Positions 22,623 to 29,886 of a DNA stretch of 30,528 bases are shown here, piece by piece. The position numbers were made by a program, and so were the translations under genes. Every line of letters starts with the position of its first letter. Position 1 is the stretch's first letter. A model generated the notes under the pieces. The model saw only the letters and a list, made by a program, of their open reading frames with translations, had not been told where the DNA came from and did no database searches. Source of the DNA: a virus; the IMG/VR virus record IMGVR_UViG_3300021378_000103, positions 1-30,528 of that record. One strand, 5' to 3'.

Positions 22623-23567
22623 ATGGCACAACCATCCAATTTGGTCCAAACGACCAACCGCGTCGGCATCCGCGAGGATCTGTCCGATATGATCTACAAC
22701 ATCGCCCCCAGTGACACGCCGTTCTTCACGGCATCTGGCCGGTCGTCGGCGTCGTCCACTCTGCACGAATGGCAGACCGACACTCTTCGGGACAGCGCCG
22801 TCAACGCTCACGTTGAAGGTGACGACACCGTTGCAGAAAGCCGTCAGGCCACTGTTCGGCTGAACAACCGAACCCAAATTTTCAAGAATGCGGTCTCTGT
22901 TTCGGGCACCAACCAGGCCGTCACTTCCGCCGGTCGCGCCAAAGAAATGGCCTACCAGACCCGCCTTGTCCTGATGGAGCATAAGCTCGACATCGAAAAG
23001 GCGCTTCTGGATAACCAGGCCAAGGTTGCCGGTTCTTCGTCCACGGCTGCACGTCTTGCAGGCGCTGGCGCGTGGATCACAACCAACGTCAACAACGTTG
23101 GCGCTGGCGGCGCAAACCCGACCGGTGATGGCTCTGATGCCCGCACCGACGGCACGGCAACAGCTCTGACACAGACTGACTTTGACACCACCATGCAGGA
23201 AATCTGGACTGAGGGTGGTCGTGCCAAGGTCAAGACGGTTTATCTCAACCCGTCGAACATGGCCGTGGCTCTGGGCTTCGTTGGCAACAACAACGCCCGC
23301 GCACAGACTGACAGCGGGCAGATCGAAAACGTCATGAACCTCTATGTGACACCTTGGGGTCAGGTGAAGTGGCAGATGTCCACTGAATGCCGGGCAACCG
23401 ACGTCTTCATCATGACCGATGACATGTGGTCCGTTGCCATGCTGCGTCCGACCAAGAACGAGCCGCTGGCCAAGACCGGTGACAGCGAGAAGCGTCAGCT
23501 TGTCACTGAACTAACCCTGGCCTGCAAGAACGAGAAGGCCCACGGCCTTGTTGCCGACTGCGGCTAA
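22623..23567 (+). CDS. Major capsid protein (SU10-type, HK97-fold family)
   Basis: The 314-residue protein has the strongest Shine-Dalgarno of the region (AAGGAG, 22611-22616) before its ATG. The N-terminal part, NRVGIREDLSDMIYNIAPSD followed by TPFFTASGRSSA, and the later VYLNPSNMAVALGF and IFKNAVSVSGTNQAV segments are the pattern of the SU10 major capsid family (DUF5309), a branch of HK97-fold coat proteins. There is no N-terminal scaffolding extension because a separate scaffold gene is present. Copies form the icosahedral shell. A strong GC hairpin follows the stop. Confidence 0.93.
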   Translation: MAQPSNLVQTTNRVGIREDLSDMIYNIAPSDTPFFTASGRSSASSTLHEWQTDTLRDSAVNAHVEGDDTVAESRQATVRLNNRTQIFKNAVSVSGTNQAVTSAGRAKEMAYQTRLVLMEHKLDIEKALLDNQAKVAGSSSTAARLAGAGAWITTNVNNVGAGGANPTGDGSDARTDGTATALTQTDFDTTMQEIWTEGGRAKVKTVYLNPSNMAVALGFVGNNNARAQTDSGQIENVMNLYVTPWGQVKWQMSTECRATDVFIMTDDMWSVAMLRPTKNEPLAKTGDSEKRQLVTELTLACKNEKAHGLVADCG

Positions 23568-23574
23568 TCCATGA

Positions 23575-23598
23575 CGGGGGCGGGCTGATCCGCCCCCG
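23575..23598 (+). terminator. Strong GC hairpin after the capsid gene (attenuator)
   Basis: CGGGGGCGG (23575-23583) pairs perfectly with CCGCCCCCG (23590-23598), 9 bp around a 6-base loop, starting 7 bases after the capsid stop codon. There is no U-run after it, so partial termination, mRNA 3'-end protection or RNase blocking is more likely than full termination. It would favour capsid message over downstream genes. Confidence 0.55.
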
Positions 23599-23625
23599 CA
23601 ACCCATAATCACAGGAGTTGCTATC

Positions 23626-24069
23626 ATGGCATCCGAATACAAGCCGAATTTCGGCCTCATTAGCCTCACGGCATCCAAGACGCTTGACGATTTCTTCGCA
23701 GGCACAACCATCGCCCTCAACGCTGCGGCTGGCCTGACGGTCACGCTGCCAGCCGCAACCGGCACCGGCGCAATCTATGAGTTTATCGTGGGGACCACGG
23801 TCACTTCGAATGACTACATTATCCAAGCCGCGTCGGCTGACGACAGTTTCTTTGGCAACGCTCTGCTTCTGGCAGACGGCGGTAACACCGTTGTTGCCTT
23901 TGAGGCTGCCGCGACTGACGACACCATCACGCTTGATGGTTCGACGACTGGCGGCATTGCAGGCGGTCGCGTCCGCGTGACTGACATCGCGTCGGGCAAG
24001 TTCCACGTCGAAGTTGTCGGCGCTGCAACCGGCACCGAGGCAACGCCGTTCTCTGCGGCTGTGTCCTAA
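23626..24069 (+). CDS. Head decoration / virion surface protein candidate
   Basis: The 147-residue protein is preceded by AGGAG. It is beta-rich and Gly/Ala/Thr-rich with few charges (AALNAAAGLTVTLPAA-type strands, VTSNDYIIQAASADDSFFGN). This resembles small trimeric head-decoration proteins encoded directly after major capsid genes. Placement between two strong hairpins means its level can be set separately from the capsid protein. Cement or decoration function is inferred from position and composition; a head-fibre base is the alternative. Confidence 0.72.
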   Translation: MASEYKPNFGLISLTASKTLDDFFAGTTIALNAAAGLTVTLPAATGTGAIYEFIVGTTVTSNDYIIQAASADDSFFGNALLLADGGNTVVAFEAAATDDTITLDGSTTGGIAGGRVRVTDIASGKFHVEVVGAATGTEATPFSAAVS

Positions 24070-24075
24070 CGGATC

Positions 24076-24097
24076 GGGGCGGGCTTCGGCTCGCCCC
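24076..24097 (+). terminator. UUCG-capped hairpin, attenuator/terminator
   Basis: GGGGCGGGC (24076-24084) and GCTCGCCCC (24089-24097) form 9 pairs including one G-U, closed by a C(UUCG)G tetraloop, an exceptionally stable cap. It starts 7 bases after the stop at 24069. Only ATT follows rather than a T-run. Together with the hairpin at 23575-23598 it brackets the decoration gene and probably lowers expression of the fibre genes relative to the head genes. Confidence 0.6.
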
Positions 24098-24105
24098 ATT
24101 CACCA

Positions 24106-24378
24106 ATGGAAATCAAAGTCATTCTGAACGGCCTGAAGGTGTGCGGTGAGTACCGCGCTGCGGGCGACGTTCTGACCGTGCCGGACGATGAAGCGCAAGC
24201 CATCCTGGCACTTGGCGAACCAAAGCGAATTGAGGTCATTGCCGATGAAAGTCGCGGAAAGAGTGTCGTTCGACGACAACGAAGAACAGATGGTCATCAA
24301 GACGACCTGGGACTTCCTGCCAGCCCTGAGGGTGGCACGAATGGCCCGCGACGCAGGCGCAAGCGCACCGTTCAGTGA
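24106..24378 (+). CDS. Small phage protein; 3' half overlaps next gene out of frame
   Basis: The first ~48 residues, starting MEIKVILNGLKVCGEYRAAG and then DVLTVPDDEAQAILALGEPK, look like a small ordered protein family common in tail/head modules. From about residue 47 on, the chain turns into Arg/Gly/Asp-rich sequence (VVRRQRRTDGHQDDLG, ending PRRRRKRTVQ). This happens exactly where the next gene begins in another frame. The 134-base overlap is therefore either genuine dual coding, or the functional part is just the first half, or a frameshift has altered an older end. No role is assigned. Confidence 0.6.
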   Translation: MEIKVILNGLKVCGEYRAAGDVLTVPDDEAQAILALGEPKRIEVIADESRGKSVVRRQRRTDGHQDDLGLPASPEGGTNGPRRRRKRTVQ

Positions 24379-24538
24379 CAGCAAGCACATCGCGTCCTTC
24401 CCGGCCAACCTCGGTTATGAGTGGGCGGCCGAGGCCGGTGTGGCGTTCGACGACAGCAACGCGATGCAGGAAGTCATTGCCCGCAATCTCGCAGATCCGA
24501 AATACGCGCACTTCCGCGTCTGGCAAGGAACGTTCTGA
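24245..24538 (+). CDS. Small uncharacterised protein before the tail fibre
   Basis: The 97-residue protein starts at ATG 24245, inside the previous gene, and ends one base into the tail fibre ATG (TGATG). The product has a reasonable folded-protein composition: RVSFDDNEEQMVIKTTWDFL, then PALRVARMARDAGASAPFSD and YEWAAEAGVAFDDSNAMQEV. I do not recognise a family. The local context (capsid, decoration, fibre) suggests a completion or connector role. Between the two frames over 24245-24378, this one has the more protein-like sequence. Confidence 0.75.
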   Translation: MKVAERVSFDDNEEQMVIKTTWDFLPALRVARMARDAGASAPFSDSKHIASFPANLGYEWAAEAGVAFDDSNAMQEVIARNLADPKYAHFRVWQGTF

Positions 24539-26319
24539 TGGCCACTTTTGACGTAAACGACACCGGCGCGGATATTCGGACGCGGATCAATGCTGCCATT
24601 ACGTCAGTTGACGCCATCACGGCTGTCAGCACGGCGGGCGGGTCTGACATTACGAACACGGTGCCGCTGCTTGGCCCCGACGGTTCTGCGACTGCGCCTT
24701 CGGTGTCGTTCTCAAGCGACCCCGACACCGGAATTTATAGTTCGGCAGCAAACCAACTTGCCATTGCAACGAATGGCGCACAGGTGGCGCGGGTCAACAA
24801 CAACGGCGCTTGGACTCTTACGGCTACCGGCACTGACACCCAACTTCTTGGGGGGACGGTTGACCTTGGTGTGGAAAATAGAACTTGGGCATTGAAGTCT
24901 CCAGCAACGGATAGTGCGGGCGATCCTTTTGTATTCGAGACAGGGAATTCTTGGCAATTCAACGTGGACACTGTTGCCGCGTTGACAATTGACAGTACCG
25001 GGCAAGTACTCAGCCGTGCTGGCACAACAAGCAACTGCGGCTATGCCTTTGAGGGGGACCCGAACACTGGACTGTTTAGCGCAGCGGCGGATGTCGCTGG
25101 CCTTGTGGCTGGCGGTGTCAGGGGGATTGATGTAAACCCCGGCTCTGGTTTTGTTGTCGTCAACGAAAACGCGGCTGACATTGACTTCCGGGTAGAAGGC
25201 ACGACCGATGTCAACCTAATCAGAAGTGATGCTGGCAGCGACCGGGTAGGCTTTAAGACAGGCGCACCTGTCACTGACGTTGACATAAACGGGCAACTCG
25301 GAGTGGCCGCAGGGACTGCCGCCGCGCCGTCCTACTCGTTTCGCACTGACCTTGACACCGGCATGTTCAGCACTGGCGCTAATGATCTTAGTTTCTCAAC
25401 CGGTGGCGTCAAGCGCATGGAAATTGGGGCTGGCGGCGACCTGAACCTACCCGCCGTTTCTACGGAGACCAAACAACTGAACATTGGAGTTGGCCGGTCT
25501 GGTGATGGTGCTAGTCTGATCGACCTGATTGCTGATGGTGCCACCTATACAGACTACGGCCTGCGGATTGTCAGGAATGCTGGAGCAAACGGAGGCACCC
25601 AGATTGACCACAGGGGTACAGGAAACTTTACCCTTTCGACGAAAGAAGCCGCGAATATAGCCTTCCAGACGGACAGCACAACCCGCTTGTCTATTGGTTC
25701 TGGTGGTGCAGCCACTTTCACCGGAAACATTCTTTCGGGGGCTAGAGTAATCAACAGTGATGGCAGCGCAACAAATCCCTCATATAGTTTTACTAATGAC
25801 GTAGATACCGGCATGTATCGCTATGGTGCGAATGCCATTGGCTTTGCCACGGGAGGAGCCGAGGAGGTCAGGATCACGACGACGGGGATGGTCATCACTG
25901 GGTCGTTGTCCAAAGGATCTGGCTCATTCCGCATTCCGCACCCCATACGCGAGGGTCACGATCTTGTTCACTCGTTTGTGGAAGGCCCGACCGCCGACAA
26001 CATCTATCGCGGCACAGTGCAGCTTGAGGATGGCAAGGCGGTCATCAACCTCGACGAAGTGTCCCGCATGACCGAGGGGACGTTCGTTTCCCTCAACACC
26101 AACGTGCAGTGCTTTACGACCAACGAAACGGATTGGACACCAGTGCGCGGTTTTGTGTCGGGGAACTTGCTGACCATCGGCGCGAAAGATCCGACGGAAG
26201 CCACGGTGTCCTGGCTGGTGATTGGTGAGCGCCATGACGACAACATCAAAGGCGCAGATTGGACCGACGACAACGGACGGGTGATCACCGAGCCGCTGTC
26301 TGAGGTGAGTGATGACTGA
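24538..26319 (+). CDS. Tail fibre/spike with four PSYSF-DTG repeats
   Basis: The 593-residue protein has an N-terminal virion-attachment segment and four copies of a motif of the form PSYSFxxDxDTGMYxxGANxLxFATGG, at residues about 54-80, 168-193, 264-290 and 413-440. This motif is frequent in fibres of marine phages. Between the copies lie beta-helix-like stretches. The C-terminal ~130 residues (FRIPHPIREGHDLVHSFVEG, then DNIYRGTVQLEDGKAVINLD) are a conserved fibre-end domain known from many phage tail proteins. It probably trimerises and binds the host surface. The stop overlaps the next small gene by 8 bases. Confidence 0.88.
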   Translation: MATFDVNDTGADIRTRINAAITSVDAITAVSTAGGSDITNTVPLLGPDGSATAPSVSFSSDPDTGIYSSAANQLAIATNGAQVARVNNNGAWTLTATGTDTQLLGGTVDLGVENRTWALKSPATDSAGDPFVFETGNSWQFNVDTVAALTIDSTGQVLSRAGTTSNCGYAFEGDPNTGLFSAAADVAGLVAGGVRGIDVNPGSGFVVVNENAADIDFRVEGTTDVNLIRSDAGSDRVGFKTGAPVTDVDINGQLGVAAGTAAAPSYSFRTDLDTGMFSTGANDLSFSTGGVKRMEIGAGGDLNLPAVSTETKQLNIGVGRSGDGASLIDLIADGATYTDYGLRIVRNAGANGGTQIDHRGTGNFTLSTKEAANIAFQTDSTTRLSIGSGGAATFTGNILSGARVINSDGSATNPSYSFTNDVDTGMYRYGANAIGFATGGAEEVRITTTGMVITGSLSKGSGSFRIPHPIREGHDLVHSFVEGPTADNIYRGTVQLEDGKAVINLDEVSRMTEGTFVSLNTNVQCFTTNETDWTPVRGFVSGNLLTIGAKDPTEATVSWLVIGERHDDNIKGADWTDDNGRVITEPLSEVSDD

Positions 26320-26506
26320 GCGCCCACTAACAGACGCCGAGATCCAAGAACTGCGTCGCATCCTGGACGAGGAAGGCAAGCGTCAATGGCTCTGGGCCAT
26401 CATGCGCAAGTCTGCCGCTTGGGTGTTTGGAGCGTCGGCGGCTTTGGTGGCGTTTCGGGATGACATCACAACGCTGATCCTCTGGATTGTCGGGCGCGGA
26501 TCATGA
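26312..26506 (+). CDS. Small one-helix membrane protein, possible holin or lysis accessory
   Basis: The 64-residue product from ATG 26312 (GAGGT upstream) has an acidic N-terminal helix (LTDAEIQELRRILDEEGKRQ), a moderately hydrophobic segment (SAAWVFGASAALVAF) and a second hydrophobic end (DDITTLILWIVGRG). It could span the membrane once or twice. The arrangement resembles small holin-like proteins that sit after tail genes. It is coupled by ATGA to another membrane-anchored protein. No endolysin was found next to it, so the lysis role is tentative. Confidence 0.7.
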   Translation: MTERPLTDAEIQELRRILDEEGKRQWLWAIMRKSAAWVFGASAALVAFRDDITTLILWIVGRGS

Positions 26507-26952
26507 GCAGACGAAAGCGCGATTGGCTTTGGGTCTTTGCGATGTTCACCTTCTTTCTGGGGGCATTGCTTTGGGAGGGCTACGACAGGCTCACACTGGA
26601 CCGCAGAGCGCCCATTGACGGCGACATAACGCTTGTGGCCATGCCTCAGGCTATATCGCAGGGCAAGCCGCTGCTGGTGCGGTCTATACGCACAAAGGTT
26701 CGGGATGACTGCGCACCACTGCTGTCGGAGCGTTGGGTTGTCAGCGTTGCGACGGGCGATGCCATTCAACTGCCGTCGCGGGTCTGGGACGGCGGCGATC
26801 CGAACAAGGATTATGTCGATCTGATCTTTGACACGTCTGGCCTGCCGCCCGGTGATTACCAAGGGTTTGCGCGGGCAACCTACCCATGCCCAGGCGTCAC
26901 GCCACCATTCGTTTACAACGCAACATTCTTCTTTTCCATCGTGGGCAAATAA
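26503..26952 (+). CDS. Membrane-anchored periplasmic protein
   Basis: The 149-residue protein has a basic start (MSRRKRDW), one hydrophobic helix at residues about 8-24 (LWVFAMFTFFLGALLW), then a predicted periplasmic beta-rich domain with two cysteines that could form a disulphide (DDCAPLLSERW and ATYPCPGV). The ATGA overlap couples it to the preceding membrane protein. Type II topology and coupling fit a role in lysis (spanin-like) or superinfection exclusion. The beta-rich domain with an immunoglobulin-like feel makes a classical coiled-coil spanin unlikely. The function is unknown. Confidence 0.75.
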   Translation: MSRRKRDWLWVFAMFTFFLGALLWEGYDRLTLDRRAPIDGDITLVAMPQAISQGKPLLVRSIRTKVRDDCAPLLSERWVVSVATGDAIQLPSRVWDGGDPNKDYVDLIFDTSGLPPGDYQGFARATYPCPGVTPPFVYNATFFFSIVGK

Positions 26953-26973
26953 CCCCAAGCAAGAGGCTACAAC

Positions 26974-27234
26974 ATGGACCAATTCGTTTCACAGACCACG
27001 ACCAAGCAGTCACCGATTGAGTTCGCCGTGGCCATCACGCCAGACGATGCGACAGACATTGCGACGGTCAGCCGGGCGATCTATGTCGGCGTTTCCGGCA
27101 ACTTGAAGGTCACGCTGCTAGGTGGCGAGGACATCACGTTTGTCGGCCTTGCCGCTGGTGTGTTCCATCCAATCCGCGCAACTCGCATTTGGTCCACCGG
27201 CACGACTGCCACCAGCATTGTGGCGGCCTCCTAA
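26974..27234 (+). CDS. Spike base protein, Rcc01079 (GhsA)-like
   Basis: The 86-residue protein has the layout FAVAITPDDATDIATVSRAI, VGVSGNLKVTLLGGEDITF and FHPIRATRIWSTGTTATSIV. These segments match the conserved core of the Rcc01079-type spike base family, first recognised in the Rhodobacter capsulatus gene transfer agent, whose head spikes bind the host capsule. AAGAGG upstream provides a ribosome binding site. The stop overlaps the next small ORF as TAATG. Family membership is by pattern recognition from memory; an equivalent structural role here (base of a head or tail spike) is inferred. Confidence 0.8.
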   Translation: MDQFVSQTTTKQSPIEFAVAITPDDATDIATVSRAIYVGVSGNLKVTLLGGEDITFVGLAAGVFHPIRATRIWSTGTTATSIVAAS

Positions 27235-27365
27235 TGATTGGCGTTGGAGTAGGGCTGTGGGGTACGACGGCCTTGGTTTCTGCATCTTGGGCGCTGTTCA
27301 TCCCGTCTGGTTCGGACAGCCTGATTGACGCCAATGGCGATACCTTCAAAATGAGAGAGGCATAA
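27234..27365 (+). CDS. 43-residue protein in the spike module
   Basis: The small ORF begins one base into the spike-base stop (TAATG) and ends two bases before the next ATG (27367), leaving no gap, so it is almost certainly translated. The sequence has a Gly/Val/Trp-rich hydrophobic first half (MIGVGVGLWGTTALVSASWA) and a polar end (SDSLIDANGDTFKMREA). I recall similarly tiny ORFs between spike base and fibre genes in rhodobacterial phages. It may be a hydrophobic tip or linker peptide. Confidence 0.7.
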   Translation: MIGVGVGLWGTTALVSASWALFIPSGSDSLIDANGDTFKMREA

Positions 27366-27366
27366 A

Positions 27367-27789
27367 ATGGCCGACTACAATTCATCCTACACTGGCGCAC
27401 AGATTGACGCGGCCATCACCAAAGTTGGCGGTATTGAGGCTGGTGCTGATGTAACGGACACAGCCAATGTAACCGCTGCCGGTGCGCTGATGGACAGCGA
27501 AGTCACCAACCTTGCGGATGTGAAGGCGTTTGACCCTGTGGACTACGCCACGGCGGCACAGGGCGCTCTTGCTGACAGCGCCCAGCAGCCTCCCGCCGAA
27601 GGAGCCTTCGTTGACGGCGACAAGACCAAGCTGGACGGCATCGAAGCTGGCGCGGAGGTCAACACCGTTGACAGCGACCCTACAGGCGTGACCGGGGCTG
27701 ATGCCATCACCAACATCATCTCGCTGACCACTGCCGAATACGGGGCCATCACGCCTGACGCTGCAACCCTCTACGTGATTAAGGACTGA
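27367..27789 (+). CDS. Short tail/spike fibre protein
   Basis: The 140-residue protein has fibre-type repeats: GIEAGADVTDTANVTAAG and TKLDGIEAGAEVNTVDSD are copies of the KLDGIEAGA(D/E)VN motif abundant in phage fibres. The end, ISLTTAEYGAITPDAATLYV, is a short beta-rich domain often capping such fibres. The first residues (SSYTGAQIDAAITKVGG) also recur in fibre N-termini. It presumably forms a thin trimeric stalk linking the spike base to the receptor-binding protein encoded next. Confidence 0.82.
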   Translation: MADYNSSYTGAQIDAAITKVGGIEAGADVTDTANVTAAGALMDSEVTNLADVKAFDPVDYATAAQGALADSAQQPPAEGAFVDGDKTKLDGIEAGAEVNTVDSDPTGVTGADAITNIISLTTAEYGAITPDAATLYVIKD

Positions 27790-27794
27790 ATCCC

Positions 27795-28724
27795 ATGAAC
27801 CTTGGCACAGCCTCCATCACAGCCCTTTACCTTGGACCTACGGCCATCTCGACGGTGTATCTGGGGTCCACTCAGGTTTACTCTGCCGGTGGTGCCTTCA
27901 GCCCGCTGTCACTGTTCGCATCCGGTGAAGAAGGTGCTTGGTATGACCCCTCTGATCTTACAACAATGTGGACAGACACGGCGGGAACAATACAGGCGAC
28001 GGCTGTCTTAGAGGGAGATACACCAACGGCGGCCAATGCGGTTGCGCGGATCGACGATAAATCAGGAAACGGAAATCACGCTACGCAAATCACATCACCA
28101 TCGCGTCCCTATCTCACGGTGACGGCTGGTGGCCTTTACTACCTGTCGTTTGATGGGACGGATGACTTTATGACTTCCGGCACCAATGCGGATTGGAAGT
28201 ATCTGCACGATGGAACTGGGGCTTATGTTGGTGCTGGCATTACGGCAACTGACAGCGCAAATCCTGATTCCATTGAATTTATTTTTGCGACGAATGACTC
28301 TTCGCCTACGGCTGTTGGGTTCTATGCTAGCATTGACGACAGAAGTTCAGTGTCTAGGAATGAGGCATGGAATGTCCGTGTGAGCAGCACAACATCATCC
28401 CCAACCCCCATATTTGAGGCGACAAATAGCACTGTTTCTGACATTGATGGGAACCTTGTGTTCAGCTTGCAGCATGGCTCGTCTCAAACGCCTGACTTTA
28501 TTTTCAGGGACAATGGTAGTTCTGTTTACTCTGTAAACTATGGGAATACGCCTTCTACAGCAAACAGTGAGACGGCGCTTTATATCGGCAATGGTGGGCC
28601 TACGCCAACTGTGTTTTGGTCTGGGTCGCTATACAACGCAGTTATCCTTGACCGCCTTCTTACCACAGACGAAATCACCAACACCGAAGCCTACCTAGCA
28701 ACACGCAGCGGGGTGACTCTATGA
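27795..28724 (+). CDS. Putative receptor-binding spike protein (concanavalin A-like domain)
   Basis: The 309-residue protein starts with a short repeat (ITALYLGPTAISTVYLGSTQ). Next comes LFASGEEGAWYDPSDLTTMW and the ARIDDKSGNGNHATQ segment, which mark the start of a laminin-G/concanavalin A-like jelly-roll used in phage and gene-transfer-agent spikes to bind carbohydrate. The remainder continues as beta strands up to WSGSLYNAVILDRLLTTDEI, the typical closing segment (strand followed by a TxxEI helix). The Rcc01080/GhsB fibre of the R. capsulatus gene transfer agent is a plausible relative. It likely binds capsule or lipopolysaccharide. The stop overlaps the next ATG as ATGA. The base composition is somewhat more AT-rich than its neighbours. 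Confidence 0.8.
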   Translation: MNLGTASITALYLGPTAISTVYLGSTQVYSAGGAFSPLSLFASGEEGAWYDPSDLTTMWTDTAGTIQATAVLEGDTPTAANAVARIDDKSGNGNHATQITSPSRPYLTVTAGGLYYLSFDGTDDFMTSGTNADWKYLHDGTGAYVGAGITATDSANPDSIEFIFATNDSSPTAVGFYASIDDRSSVSRNEAWNVRVSSTTSSPTPIFEATNSTVSDIDGNLVFSLQHGSSQTPDFIFRDNGSSVYSVNYGNTPSTANSETALYIGNGGPTPTVFWSGSLYNAVILDRLLTTDEITNTEAYLATRSGVTL

Positions 28725-29194
28725 GACTGACCATCGCAACACCCGCAGCGGAACTGGATGACACCCGCAACCTTGCAGTGGCTCTGGGCTGGATGAACGG
28801 CTACACCCCTGCCGAGTGGGAACAGTCCTTCTCCGCGCAATACCAAGACGCACAGGGCGGCATCTACCATATCTCGTCCTTCGAGGCATCTACGGCTTGG
28901 GTCATTGTAGCAACCCAGATGGGGCCTGTGGAGCGTCCTCCCGAGGATGTAGGCACTTGGGATGAAGAGACGCAGGAGTATGGCGCACCCTATGTGGTCA
29001 ACCTGACAGGCGCTCGTCGTGCGCAGGACCGTCTGGTCATCTGGCAACCTGCAACACCTGATCCTGAGACTGGTGATATGCCTGCCAACCCTGTCCCCCA
29101 AGTCGGTGCGGATAATCTGGTGGCTGTCATCGGCATGAAGGGTCCGGCTGCTCTGACGGCTATGGGCTTGCAGCCAATTCCGATGGAGATCTGA
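28721..29194 (+). CDS. Small protein following the spike gene, fibre-chaperone candidate
   Basis: The 157-residue protein is coupled by ATGA to the spike gene. The sequence is mixed: AVALGWMNGYTPAEWEQSFS, then YHISSFEASTAWVIVATQMG, and a Pro-rich region (QPATPDPETGDMPANPVPQV). I do not recognise a family. Genes placed like this after receptor-binding proteins are often fibre assembly chaperones or minor spike subunits. That is positional inference only. Confidence 0.75.
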   Translation: MRLTIATPAAELDDTRNLAVALGWMNGYTPAEWEQSFSAQYQDAQGGIYHISSFEASTAWVIVATQMGPVERPPEDVGTWDEETQEYGAPYVVNLTGARRAQDRLVIWQPATPDPETGDMPANPVPQVGADNLVAVIGMKGPAALTAMGLQPIPMEI

Positions 29195-29195
29195 T

Positions 29196-29564
29196 ATGAC
29201 TGACGAACCCCGCCTCTACGTCTCCGCTGAAGGGGGTCGTCTACAGGCCATGGTAAGGGCTGCGGATCGACCCTTTGACGGTCAGCAACCCGTCGAACGT
29301 GCTTCTATAGGTGCCCGCATGATCTCAATCGACGACATCGAAGGACTGATGCCCGACGACGTGCGGGCGCTGGCCACGGCTGACGACGTGCTAGAGCGTG
29401 TCAAGGCCGGTGCGCGGCCCTATCGCCGCATTCTGCCCGATGAGGAACTTCCGCTCATTCGGGCATATACCGTCATGCGCAGCATCGCGGCGGAAATGGC
29501 AATCCTTTTGGCTGACCTGCACAAGCGGCAGGTGGACAGCATGGATTTGCACAAAGACCCTTAG
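29196..29564 (+). CDS. Small helical accessory protein
   Basis: The 122-residue protein begins two bases after the preceding stop. It has a short beta start (PRLYVSAEGGRLQAMVRAAD) and a helical, charged second half (LPLIRAYTVMRSIAAEMAIL, LADLHKRQVDSMDLHK). There is no signal peptide and no membrane segment. I recognise no family and suggest no function beyond a probable late accessory or assembly protein. Confidence 0.72.
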   Translation: MTDEPRLYVSAEGGRLQAMVRAADRPFDGQQPVERASIGARMISIDDIEGLMPDDVRALATADDVLERVKAGARPYRRILPDEELPLIRAYTVMRSIAAEMAILLADLHKRQVDSMDLHKDP

Positions 29565-29588
29565 GGGCAAATCTCAGGAGCAATCCGA

Positions 29589-29885
29589 ATGAAACAGACC
29601 CTGTTTGCAGGCATCGTTATGCTGTGCGCGTCAACGGCATCCGCGCAGAACTGCGCACCCCATGACGTTGTGATGCGGAACTTGGCTGAGCGTTACGGCG
29701 AAACCCGGCAGGCCATTGCGCTTGTCGATCCGTCCGGTTCGGTCATGGAACTATGGGCCAATCTTGAAACTGGCACTTGGACGCTGACCGGCACCAATCC
29801 TGGCGAACCAACTTGCTTTGTCGTCGCGGGGCAGGGCTATCAGGCGATGTCCGAAGCCTTGCCGCCGGGGGGCGAGGAAATGTGA
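29589..29885 (+). CDS. Exported small periplasmic protein
   Basis: The 98-residue protein has a clear Sec signal peptide, MKQTLFAGIVMLCASTASA, with probable cleavage after ASA before QNC. The mature part contains two cysteines (NCAPHDVVM and PTCFVVAGQG) likely to form a disulphide, with LAERYGETRQAIALVDPSGS between them. I recall very similar small exported proteins in rhodobacterial phages and chromosomes, of unknown function. CAGGAG precedes the start at a good distance. Envelope modification, lysis help or superinfection exclusion are possible. Confidence 0.8.
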   Translation: MKQTLFAGIVMLCASTASAQNCAPHDVVMRNLAERYGETRQAIALVDPSGSVMELWANLETGTWTLTGTNPGEPTCFVVAGQGYQAMSEALPPGGEEM

Positions 29886-29886
29886 C

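Noticed and set aside
26312-26952. Complete lysis cassette (holin-endolysin-spanin).
   Set aside because: Only membrane proteins are visible; no endolysin domain was found here. The sole peptidoglycan-cutting domain in the window is in the virion protein at 13581-15275.
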